A stretch of DNA of 8,710 nt from Microcoleus asticus IPMA8 (GCF_013179805.1 NZ_SRRZ01000189.1:1-8710), one strand, 5' to 3'. Shown: positions 1 to 5,666, counted from the first letter of the stretch. Notes: generated by a model not told the origin, from the sequence alone. Numbers and translations are program-made.

Positions 1-91
1 TGACTCTTTGCGGACTGTATAGGGCTTGTCATCCCCAGTCGGCTCATATCTAAATGATGTTACCGACTCCAGCCACGTCAACCCTCTGGGG
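1..91. repeat. Left copy of the 91-bp exact terminal duplication
   Basis: The first 91 bases are identical to 8620-8710. A reading frame runs in phase through the duplication, so this is the overlap of a circular (or head-to-tail concatemeric) molecule rather than a gene-scale duplication. The unique circle is then about 8619 bp. A true direct terminal repeat of a linear virus cannot be excluded, but such a repeat inside a coding frame is less likely than assembly overlap. Confidence 0.93.
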
Positions 92-156
92 GAATCAACT
101 TCAAAGACCTTTCCCGCGAACTCTACAGTCCCTTGCACTACCGATGGAATTGTCAT
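1..156 (-). CDS. N-terminal part of the 159-residue GTTAC-linked putative DNA-binding protein (continues at the right end)
   Basis: ATG at 156-154 opens a frame that reads MTIPSVVQGT... for 52 codons down to base 1 without a stop, then joins seamlessly to the frame ending at 8296 once the 91-bp overlap is collapsed. This start is preferred over the TTG at 8700: it adds 25 in-frame residues, sits just downstream of a near-consensus promoter, and is the first ATG after it. No good Shine-Dalgarno is visible; the leader ends GTAGGTAACTT before the ATG. The description of the whole protein is given with the right-hand part (8296-8710). Confidence 0.85.
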   Translation of the reverse strand, partial: MTIPSVVQGTVEFAGKVFEVDSPRGLTWLESVTSFRYEPTGDDKPYTVRKES

Positions 157-158
157 AA

Positions 159-216
159 GTTACCTACTCGTTACCTATTGCTATCTGTAACCAATATAAG
201 TAACCCTATAGGTAAC
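159..216. promoter_or_regulatory. Operator-like cluster of five GTTAC/GTAAC words
   Basis: Five copies of the GTAAC core lie in 58 bases. GTTACC is on the plus strand at 159-164 and 170-175. GTAAC in the opposite orientation is at 187-191 (within CTGTAAC), 200-204 and 212-216. Two of the latter overlap the -10/-35 spacer and one sits just downstream of -10, while the two inverted copies flank the leader close to the ATG. The same core continues as GTTACAG inside the downstream genes. Autoregulation by the 159-residue protein is my inference. Confidence 0.7.
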
Positions 217-222
217 TGTCAA
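193..222 (-). promoter_or_regulatory. Near-consensus SigA-type promoter for the 159-residue gene
   Basis: On the minus strand TTGACA (222-217) is followed after 17-18 bases by TTATAT/TATATT (199-193). The box match and spacing are the best of any in the window. It lies between the recombinase stop (241) and the ATG at 156, so it should drive the 159-residue gene and the coiled-coil gene behind it. GTTAC words lie in the spacer, at the -10 box and just downstream of it, implying repression by whatever reads them. Confidence 0.75.
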
Positions 223-240
223 GAGTCACAGAAAATTATT

Positions 241-861
241 TCAATCCTCCCAGAACCCCTCGAACCTCTGCGGTGCTAGCTGCGTGTATCTGACTGTGTG
301 GTGGATGTTGGCGTGTCCCAGATAATCTTGAATCGCCCTGGTGTCTATCCCCTTAGCCGCCAGGTAGTACCCGCAGCCGTGCCGGAGCATATGGGGGTGT
401 ACCGGGAACTGAAGCTGAGCCCCTTCGCCCGACTTGCGGATCATCTTTCTAGCGGCGTCCGCACTCATCGGCCCGCCGCGCTCTGACAGAAATAGAAACG
501 GCGATTCAGAATTTTCTCGCAGCAGTTGCCGGAGCGATCGCAATTCATCGCCGACGATCGGATGGGTTGACGGTCGGGAACCTTTCAGCCGTCTTACATG
601 AAGATGACCGCTCTTAAAATCCACCTGCTGCCAGCGCAAATTTACAAGCTCAGATATTCTCAGCCCGTGACGATACCCCATCAATATCAGAGTTGAGTCA
701 CGATGGCCCCAGCGGCCAGATTTAGCGGCCTTCACCATCGCCGTGACCTCAGACTCTAGTAAATACTCCCGGTCGCGGAGTTTAGAATATTTCTGGTTTT
801 TATTTGACTCTCTAGCTTTTAGAAGTGGGGCTTCATTTTCAGACAATGGCGTATCAAGCAT
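241..861 (-). CDS. Minimal tyrosine recombinase/integrase (catalytic domain only)
   Basis: This is a site-specific recombinase of the phage integrase/XerC-D superfamily, about 206 residues from ATG at 861, or 210 from an in-frame TTG at 873. Numbered from the TTG, the catalytic set is complete: R72 in GLRISEL, K97 in RRLKGS, H161 and R164 in HMLRH, H187 in LGHAN and the nucleophile Y196 in VRYTQL. There is no room for the usual N-terminal SAM-like core-binding domain, so in size it resembles FimB/FimE-type or small plasmid recombinases. The stop is at 243-241, followed by the promoter of the next gene. A perfect 13-9-13 inverted repeat (883-917) lies directly upstream and is a candidate substrate. 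Its role could be multimer resolution, integration or inversion; the sequence alone does not decide. Shine-Dalgarno is weak for either start. Confidence 0.93.
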   Translation of the reverse strand: MLDTPLSENEAPLLKARESNKNQKYSKLRDREYLLESEVTAMVKAAKSGRWGHRDSTLILMGYRHGLRISELVNLRWQQVDFKSGHLHVRRLKGSRPSTHPIVGDELRSLRQLLRENSESPFLFLSERGGPMSADAARKMIRKSGEGAQLQFPVHPHMLRHGCGYYLAAKGIDTRAIQDYLGHANIHHTVRYTQLAPQRFEGFWED

Positions 862-882
862 CTTGGCAACCAAATCAGCCCC

Positions 883-917
883 AACACTCTAGCTTTTGAG
901 GCAGAAGCTAGAGTGTT
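883..917. repeat. Perfect 13-9-13 inverted repeat beside the recombinase gene
   Basis: AACACTCTAGCTT (883-895) and AAGCTAGAGTGTT (905-917) are exact reverse complements around a 9-base asymmetric spacer TTGAGGCAG. The geometry resembles loxP/FRT-type core sites. It lies between the stop of the 75-residue gene (923) and the recombinase start. On the minus strand it is followed by GGGGC and on the plus strand by TTTGCG, so neither side has the T-run of an intrinsic terminator. Alternatives are a factor-assisted terminator or an mRNA hairpin controlling the recombinase leader. Confidence 0.85.
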
Positions 918-922
918 TGCGA

Positions 923-1150
923 TCAGCGTAACTTGGGAAAGATTTGGAATGATTGCCACATCTTGTAGATTCCAAACTCTCTTTCATTTGCTTTCCACTG
1001 CGCTATCCCTCCGTCAACGGTCTGAACCTCCGATCGGGCTTTTGCTAAATGTTGAACCTGCTGAGCCTTTAGGTTTTCCAAGTTAATACGTGCAGCATCA
1101 ACTTGTAATCGAAGGTCAGAGAGAGCAATGTGAGTTTGTTGAGTTTGCAT
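923..1150 (-). CDS. Small hypothetical helical protein (75 residues)
   Basis: ATG at 1150, TGA at 925-923. The protein starts MQTQQTHIALSDLRLQ and is mostly amphipathic helix to about residue 45 (leucine/valine heptads, many Gln/Ala), ending in an aromatic-rich tail (YKMWQSFQIF). There is no signal peptide, membrane segment or metal motif, and I do not recognise it. It lies between the replication gene and the recombinase. It could be a recombination directionality or copy-number accessory, but nothing in the sequence shows this. No convincing Shine-Dalgarno precedes the ATG, so it is a probable rather than certain gene. The perfect inverted repeat follows its stop by 5 bases. Confidence 0.55.
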   Translation of the reverse strand: MQTQQTHIALSDLRLQVDAARINLENLKAQQVQHLAKARSEVQTVDGGIAQWKANEREFGIYKMWQSFQIFPKLR

Positions 1151-1325
1151 ACTTTGAATTTTGAATTTGTCTTATTTAGTATCAACAGATTTCTCAAAAC
1201 AGATTTTAGCTGGAAACTTTAGGACAAAAATTGCGATCGGTCCAGGGTGAGGTCTGCGAATTGCAGGGGGCTGTTAGGTATCTCAAAGTGCCGTTATAAA
1301 TACTAAATACCTAACCTCGGGACTG
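1151..1325. other. Spacer between replication gene and 75-residue gene
   Basis: I see no gene here. On the minus strand AATCTGTT occurs twice close together just upstream of the 75-residue gene, near AT-rich sequence (TAAATA), but no paired -35/-10 is convincing. The only clear structure is the inverted repeat at 1273-1315. Confidence 0.6.
1273..1315. repeat. 9-bp inverted repeat downstream of the replication gene
   Basis: GTTAGGTAT (1273-1281) and ATACCTAAC (1307-1315) are exact reverse complements separated by 25 AT-rich bases. They lie 11-53 bases past the replication-gene stop. No T-run follows on the minus strand, so a simple intrinsic terminator is unlikely. The right arm plus one base, TACCTAACC (1308-1316), recurs at 4712-4720 in a hairpin unit of the large non-coding region, which suggests a shared protein-binding word. 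Confidence 0.6.
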
Positions 1326-4229
1326 CTACAGCTTCATCAAATCGCCAGCGATGAACTCGTGCTGCTGGCAGAATGAAACCTCTTTATCGAATTTCACTAC
1401 CAAACCTGTGTGGGTAGAGTACGGACGGATGTCTGTAATGACTCCTCTGACGCCTTGGTACAGCCCGCCAACATCCTTAACCACAACCCGATCACCTACC
1501 TCCAAAATTCTGGGAGTAGGTTTTTTGGGAGTTGATATTGCTTCAGTTTTTTCTGGTGCGGGAGTCACCTGATCGACTTCCTTACATACCTTACTGACCT
1601 TACATCCATCGTCAGCAGTCTCAAAAGTGGGTGTAAGCCTTGCCTTACATACCTTACTTCCACTTTCACTGGAAACTAGATTCTCTACTACATCATCCTC
1701 TCTCATCTCGTGAGAAATTTTTGCATCGCGAAGACTTTCGGTATGTAAGGTATGTAAGGTATGTAAGTCAATGGTTTCAGCCGTTTTTTCCGATGTAAGG
1801 GCGGTTGTAAGGTCTGTAAGGTATGTAAGGCCACCATCCTGGCACTCGTCTTTCACACAAATCCAGTCTGGAATGTGCGGGCGATGGCTTGGTTGTTGGT
1901 CATCATCTTCATTGAGCGCTCGATCCAAGAAGCAGGGCAAAACTCGTAGCCCTTCCCAGAAAGCTGGTTGACGCTTAGCTTTACCGTTTGTCCAGATAAC
2001 CTCGCTAGGACAATACTGTTTTGCCAAAACCCGCTGCAACCTTTGGATAAATTTTTGGTAAGACAGCGGACTGAGATTGTGGACTTTGCAGTATGCCTGA
2101 TACCAACTATGTAGGTCGTTACCGCCGTGAGTTTCTGTGCCTGGTAAAAAGCAGCGATCGACAAAAGATTTAACACCGTCCCCAATAATTGCCGCTTCTT
2201 GTTGGAGAGCCAGCAACACGGGATTTGACATGGGTAATGTCAGGATGTTGTCGCGCTCTACCTTATCCATGCTCAAAGCCCATCCCGCAATCTCCCCCAA
2301 TTCCTCAGAGAGTTTTTGCCCCAAGTCTGGATCAATATTTTTTGTGGATTTTATTGTCGGGATGGGGTAGCACCGCCTGTTCCATCCGTCGCCCGCGTGC
2401 TCGATTGGAAGGTGCTCAACCGAGGCAACCGCAAACCGTATATTCCATTTTTTCTGGATGGCTTTCGGCACATAGAGAGCGCGGCCAGACATCGGGCCGT
2501 TATCCACCAATTCATAAAAAGCCTTCAAACCTGACTGAAATCCTCCCGTATCGGGAATGTAGAAAAAACTTTTGCCCAGTAGGAGTTGGTAGCGGCCTTC
2601 AGGTTTTCCAAGCTCTGAGAAATCTTGAGAAGATGATGAGGATTCATTGCCTACCAAGTTTTCCATCAGTCGCAAAACTGTACCTTTGCCGTCGCCGCTG
2701 TTTCCGATAAAGTGCGGGAACCGACCGTAAGGAGCTGTCGGGTCTAGCAGTGCAGACATGAAAGCTCTGATAGCTGGAATTTGTGCTTCCCCAAAAGATG
2801 AAAGCAGAAATTGCTTGAGAGTTGGCGACAAACCAGCATTTTCTACGTAGTTGTAGGGCGAACACTCCAGCAGATAGTGTTCTTTATTGTGGGGTTCTAG
2901 TTTCCCAGTCCTGGTGTCAACAGTCCCGTTCAAGAAAGCTTTGAGATGTCGATTAGCGGTTTTGTCTTTTCTGTGAAGGGTTCGACGGCAATATTTGAGC
3001 GTGGCCTCTAAGTTTTTGCTCGTCCCAAATTTATAGTTTTTGCCGACCTCTGCCAGCTCGTAGCATTCCTCGGCAAAATCTCCGATCGCTTTTGCTACGT
3101 CAGCATCTTCTCTCAGTTGCCAGTGAGTGCCGCAATCTTGGAAAAAAGCGCCGCCATCTGAGACAAACCAGTCATCGCCAAACAAACTTTTCCGGCAGTG
3201 CACCTCAAAAGTTGTGTTTTTGCGGACAAGAAATTTACCGGGCCCGTCGCCATCCTCTTCATCAAAAGTTTTTGACTCCCAGCTTTTAAAATCTGTAGCA
3301 GCCGAAAGCGCCTTCCTGAAAGCCTCTATCCCTTTTTTCTGGATCAGGTCATCCATCCCCTTAGTCTCCCCTTCTGTTCCCATCTCCCAGTTTCCCGTAG
3401 CAATGTAAACAGGGACATTAAATTTTAGAAGTTGGCGACCTAATTTTCGCTGTGCCGAGTTGATGAAGGGATTGACGGCGGCATCAGCATCAAAAGCAAT
3501 AATAAAGCCAAGCCCAGCGCGGGCATATTTTTCGAGAGTCGGGATTAAGTAACGCTTGCCTTGCACGTCATGATTTTTCCCAGTTAACCCATTCTCGACT
3601 CCTGTTAATCCGATCGTCGGCAAATTATTGCTGCAACCGGCGATCGCTTTCCAGTCACCCTCGGTAATTATTAGACACGGATGCCCGTTAACTTGGTAAC
3701 AAGTTTTTTCTAAATTAATCTTGTCCCAATAATCCGGCTGGTAGGGGCTGGTGGGGATAAGTGCATCGCAGCCGTGGTCGGTTAGAGGTATCAGACATTT
3801 TAGAGCTTTTTTGTCTCCCTCTTTTTTCCAAGGGCGATCGGGGCGATATTGTATTTGGGTTGTTTGCCCACAAAATAGAAGGCCAGCAGATTTAGCCTCA
3901 TAGCCTAAACAGAATTCCGCTTCTTCCTTTGTCACGCTCCGAAATGTCGCCCGCGTCCAATCATTAAGCAGACTGCGCTTTTCGGCGTCCGCTTGATGCT
4001 TAGTGTTGAGAAAAAATGTCGATGAGTAAGTTTGAGTAGATTTAGGTAGTTCTTGACAATCTTGGATAGATTCAGTTAATATCGGACAAGATTGTGTGGA
4101 TTCGAGTAAGGTTAAGTCACTTGAAGCGTGACCGCCGATCGCGTTAGTATTGTCCCTAGTCATGATTTTTCCCGCACCTGGCGGGGCTAATTGTGTGGAA
4201 TCAAAGAGCCGTTGCAGTTCGGGTACCAA
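1326..4229 (-). CDS. Replication protein: DUF3854 TOPRIM-like primase domain + SF3 helicase + C-terminal KOW-like domain
   Basis: This is the presumed replication initiator, a primase-helicase of the phage/plasmid (P4/D5-like) kind. Residues 1-75 are a low-complexity leader with four (D/E/K)S(T/I)Q repeats. Residues about 85-310 are DUF3854-like, with a TOPRIM-type ITEGD (E190), FDADA (D247, D249) and KGMDD (290-294). Residues about 480-660 are the SF3 helicase: Walker A GNSGDGKGT (509-517), Walker B FFYIPD (D560), the sensor segment ASVEHLP (602-608) with Glu605 where Asn is usual, and the arginine pair R618/R619. Residues about 680-765 look like a winged-helix C-terminal domain. A 130-residue low-complexity linker then leads to a KOW/SH3-like barrel (908-967, VGDRVVVKDVGG). 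The frame opens with TTG at 4229; ATG at 4163 would give 945 residues. A repeat upstream of that ATG, similar in both protein and DNA to downstream ones, favours the TTG. No HUH endonuclease is present, so theta or strand-displacement replication is likely. Confidence 0.92.
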   Translation of the reverse strand: MVPELQRLFDSTQLAPPGAGKIMTRDNTNAIGGHASSDLTLLESTQSCPILTESIQDCQELPKSTQTYSSTFFLNTKHQADAEKRSLLNDWTRATFRSVTKEEAEFCLGYEAKSAGLLFCGQTTQIQYRPDRPWKKEGDKKALKCLIPLTDHGCDALIPTSPYQPDYWDKINLEKTCYQVNGHPCLIITEGDWKAIAGCSNNLPTIGLTGVENGLTGKNHDVQGKRYLIPTLEKYARAGLGFIIAFDADAAVNPFINSAQRKLGRQLLKFNVPVYIATGNWEMGTEGETKGMDDLIQKKGIEAFRKALSAATDFKSWESKTFDEEDGDGPGKFLVRKNTTFEVHCRKSLFGDDWFVSDGGAFFQDCGTHWQLREDADVAKAIGDFAEECYELAEVGKNYKFGTSKNLEATLKYCRRTLHRKDKTANRHLKAFLNGTVDTRTGKLEPHNKEHYLLECSPYNYVENAGLSPTLKQFLLSSFGEAQIPAIRAFMSALLDPTAPYGRFPHFIGNSGDGKGTVLRLMENLVGNESSSSSQDFSELGKPEGRYQLLLGKSFFYIPDTGGFQSGLKAFYELVDNGPMSGRALYVPKAIQKKWNIRFAVASVEHLPIEHAGDGWNRRCYPIPTIKSTKNIDPDLGQKLSEELGEIAGWALSMDKVERDNILTLPMSNPVLLALQQEAAIIGDGVKSFVDRCFLPGTETHGGNDLHSWYQAYCKVHNLSPLSYQKFIQRLQRVLAKQYCPSEVIWTNGKAKRQPAFWEGLRVLPCFLDRALNEDDDQQPSHRPHIPDWICVKDECQDGGLTYLTDLTTALTSEKTAETIDLHTLHTLHTESLRDAKISHEMREDDVVENLVSSESGSKVCKARLTPTFETADDGCKVSKVCKEVDQVTPAPEKTEAISTPKKPTPRILEVGDRVVVKDVGGLYQGVRGVITDIRPYSTHTGLVVKFDKEVSFCQQHEFIAGDLMKL
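1580..1657 (+). repeat. CCTTAC cluster (first half of a two-orientation 9-bp array)
   Basis: CCTTAC occurs at 1580, 1589, 1598, 1643 and 1652, mostly at 9-base spacing. The 15-base block CCTTACATACCTTAC is present twice, at 1580-1594 and 1643-1657. It lies in the replication gene and encodes KVSKVCKE and KVCKA on the minus strand. The reverse complement of the block recurs in the second half of the array (1741-1830). Confidence 0.85.
1741..1830 (+). repeat. GTAAGG cluster (second, inverted half of the 9-bp array)
   Basis: GTATGTAAG is tandemly repeated three times at 1741-1767, encoding LHTLHTLHT on the minus strand. GTAAGG follows at 1795, 1807, 1816 and 1825. The word is the reverse complement of the CCTTAC cluster at 1580-1657, so the two clusters can pair as long inverted repeats or present sites in opposing orientation. 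The same DNA word encodes unrelated peptides in the two clusters (LHT versus KVCK). Confidence 0.85.
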
Positions 4230-4485
4230 TCGATAGCAGCGGTTTTTTGGTGTCTAAATTTTTAGAAGATTTTAGGGCATAGAGAAAGGTACCGCCCTTT
4301 TGTTGCGGAAATATACTTGCGTCATTTTTCTATCTCTGAGAATTTCTACCTGCACTGACTAATGCACTTTTCTCACCAGAGGATACGGTGCTGGTGAAAA
4401 TATGTTGGTTTGGTGGTCGATTGCGGATATCTGCCCCCATATATCCTGACCCCCTTTCTATTTAACACGAGGTCATACACTACAA

Positions 4486-4510
4486 CCAAAATTTTGGACA
4501 AATTTTGTCC
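4486..4510. repeat. Overlapping TGTCC/GGACA palindromes
   Basis: CCAAAATTTTGG (4486-4497) is a perfect palindrome. It overlaps GGACAAATTTTGTCC (4496-4510), a perfect 7-1-7 inverted repeat. Together they form a double site of the same family as the 18-bp palindrome at 4679-4696, which suggests binding by a dimeric protein. Confidence 0.75.
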
Positions 4511-4533
4511 CGGCAACGGACTGGAAACGTAAA

Positions 4534-4574
4534 AAAAACTCACTCGTCGGATTTAAAGGTAAAAGCGTGCGACG
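4534..4574 (-). repeat. Inverted relative of the hairpin units (unit 0)
   Basis: Bases 4534-4546 are the exact reverse complement of 4644-4656 (CGAGTGAGTTTTT), the conserved flank of hairpin unit 1. Next to it, CGTCG (4545-4549) pairs with CGACG (4570-4574) around a 20-base loop containing TTTAAA. It reads as a diverged, inverted copy of the units to its right, with a longer loop. Confidence 0.6.
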
Positions 4575-4678
4575 ACTCGCTCGCAGAAAGAGTTTTACTC
4601 AATTTTGCCTAACCACTCTCTACCGCATGGATATTAATATCCACGAGTGAGTTTTTCCAGAGAATAATGGGCGTCAAA

Positions 4679-4696
4679 TGTCCAAAATTTTGGACA
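4679..4696. repeat. 18-bp perfect palindrome TGTCCAAAATTTTGGACA
   Basis: This is a perfect palindrome, followed by GATTTTGCC and then hairpin unit 2. A diverged copy (three changes) at 4864-4881 is also followed by GATTTTGCC and then unit 4. Palindrome plus hairpin was therefore apparently duplicated as a composite. It has the form of an operator for a dimeric regulator; the binder is unknown. Confidence 0.8.
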
Positions 4697-4863
4697 GATT
4701 TTGCCTCTATTTACCTAACCAGTCTCTACCTCTTCGGTATTAAGGGCGAAGAGTGAGTTTTCCACGGGAAACGCTTGACAGACCAGGGTTTGGCTAAGCG
4801 GTCTCTACGACATCGGTATTAAGGTCGATGAATTAGTTTTTCACGGGAGCGAGGCTCGGTTTT

Positions 4864-4881
4864 TGTCCAACATTTAGGACG
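4864..4881. repeat. Diverged copy of the 18-bp palindrome
   Basis: TGTCCAACATTTAGGACG differs at three positions from the palindrome at 4679-4696 and keeps the outer GTCC/GGAC arms. The shared GATTTTGCC follows, with hairpin unit 4 about 30 bases further on. Confidence 0.65.
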
Positions 4882-5056
4882 GATTTTGCCCCGAAAATCA
4901 CCCTTGTTTACCTAGCCAGTCTCTACGGTGTCGACCTTAAGGGCGACACATTATTTTTTGGAGAGAAACGCAGACAGAGAGCAGGTTTCAGAAAAAACAG
5001 TTTTTGGGGTATTTTGATGCTTTCTGACTGAGCTTTTATGCTTAATTTTGGGGTTA

Positions 5057-5079
5057 TACCGGGTATCCCTGACCCGGTA
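5057..5079. repeat. Perfect 8-bp hairpin after the membrane operon
   Basis: TACCGGGT (5057-5064) pairs with ACCCGGTA (5072-5079) around the 7-base loop ATCCCTG. It lies about 50 bases past the stop of the last operon gene in the direction of transcription, so it could terminate or stabilise that mRNA. No T-run follows on the minus strand (TAACCCC), which argues against a standard intrinsic terminator. Confidence 0.6.
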
Positions 5080-5129
5080 AGTCGCGGCTGAGGCAGGCCA
5101 TAAGCCAGCCCCCTCCCGGCCCACGTTAG

Positions 5130-5666
5130 TTACTCGCCGACGACGCGATGATATTCAGCCTCAGCAGCCTTATATTTTGCCCCGCCTCCTCTGGTCAGTC
5201 CCCAAATTTCATTAATGATTTTCAACTTGCCCCACCCTTTTGCCTTGAGTTCGAGTATGCGTTCAGCACGTTCGTTTTCAGCGTTCGCTGAAGGTTCAGC
5301 TAGTTGATCAGAGTCTGAGTGTTCATCATCATCGGAAGTCAAAGCCAGAGCGCGTTCGAGATGTTCAACAGGGTTCAAGATTTCTTCAGCTTCCTTCCGT
5401 CGCTGCTGCTCGGCTACATAAATTGAAGTGCTAAGTTCATCAGCCACGTCGGCATCAATAGCCCGCGCTTTCATCGCCTCAAATTCCTCCTCTTTTGCCA
5501 CCTTCAAGGCAGAGCGACGCGCCTCGAAACAGCAGGCAAAACCAGACACCAGGGCAATGCCTTGCATGAAATTGTGCAGGGGAATCTTGCGAGAAAAAAT
5601 GAATGGTGGAGCTAGCCAGAGGGCAAGCCCAGAAACCGATAACACCGAAACTTTTAGGAGCGACAT
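5130..5666 (-). CDS. Membrane-anchored protein with helix-turn-helix-like C-terminus (178 residues)
   Basis: This is the last gene of the six-gene run; it starts at ATG 5666 inside the end of the preceding gene (13-base overlap), after GGGGGTGAT. Residues about 4-24 and 32-47 are hydrophobic and probably form a membrane hairpin. Residues 50-110 are charged helix/coiled coil, and 111-130 an acidic, disordered linker (SDDDEHSDSD). The C-terminal 45 residues (ERILELKAKGWGKLKIINEIWG, about 135-156, then LTRGGGAKYKAAEAEY) have the look of a resolvase-type helix-turn-helix with a following helix. This suggests a nucleic-acid-binding head tethered to the membrane, for example for DNA positioning, virion assembly or secretion. 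I do not recognise a named family and the role is inferred from architecture only. Confidence 0.85.
   Translation of the reverse strand: MSLLKVSVLSVSGLALWLAPPFIFSRKIPLHNFMQGIALVSGFACCFEARRSALKVAKEEEFEAMKARAIDADVADELSTSIYVAEQQRRKEAEEILNPVEHLERALALTSDDDEHSDSDQLAEPSANAENERAERILELKAKGWGKLKIINEIWGLTRGGGAKYKAAEAEYHRVVGE

Larger units (their letters stand above)
4608..4956 (+). repeat. Array of four hairpin units with covarying stems and TTAA centre
   Basis: Each unit reads (C/G)CTAxxC, then TCTCTAC(C/G) (4617, 4723, 4802, 4920), a dyad and usually an (A)GTTTTTC-like flank. The dyads are: unit 1, TGGATATT/AATATCCA (4628-4643, fully palindromic); unit 2, CTCTTCG/CGAAGAG (4730-4736, 4747-4753); unit 3, CATCG/CGATG (4811-4815, 4826-4830); unit 4, GTGTCG/CGACAC (4928-4933, 4944-4949) with CCTTAAGG inside. 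All have TTAA at the same central position. Stem sequence changes between units while pairing is kept, and spacing is irregular (106, 79, 118 bases). This points to selected secondary structure in RNA or single-stranded DNA. Confidence 0.82.
4230..5129. other. About 900-bp non-coding region; candidate replication origin
   Basis: No supportable gene lies here on either strand. From the left: an AT-rich leader of the replication gene without a clear promoter; a 7-bp hairpin TCACCAG/CTGGTGA (4373-4397); a 6-bp hairpin GGATAT/ATATCC (4425-4446); TGTCC/GGACA palindromes (4486-4510, 4679-4696, 4864-4881); an inverted hairpin relative (4534-4574); four direct hairpin units (4608-4956); and an 8-bp hairpin (5057-5079) after the last operon gene. 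Repeats, dyads and AT-rich DNA directly upstream of the primase-helicase gene make this the most likely origin. That function is inferred. Confidence 0.7.

Noticed and set aside
1853..2185. 110-codon open frame on the minus strand inside the replication gene
   Set aside because: Out-of-frame shadow of the winged-helix segment; no ribosome site and no recognisable domain.
2189..2710. 173-codon open frame on the plus strand
   Set aside because: It lies entirely antisense to the helicase region of the replication gene, whose Walker and arginine-finger motifs are intact; its product is proline/arginine/serine-rich, as expected for a shadow frame.
4608..4956. CRISPR-like array
   Set aside because: Units are imperfect, spacing is irregular (79-118 bases), the variable part is the stem itself, and no cas gene is present.
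4608..4956. Tandem intrinsic terminators on the plus strand
   Set aside because: T-runs start several bases after the stem rather than directly, and no plus-strand gene leads into them.
4600..4960. Integron attC sites (GCCTAAC next to a dyad)
   Set aside because: The GCCTAAC core fits only unit 1, and no matching GTTRRRY partner follows at the required position in any unit; the recombinase lacks the integron-integrase extra helix.
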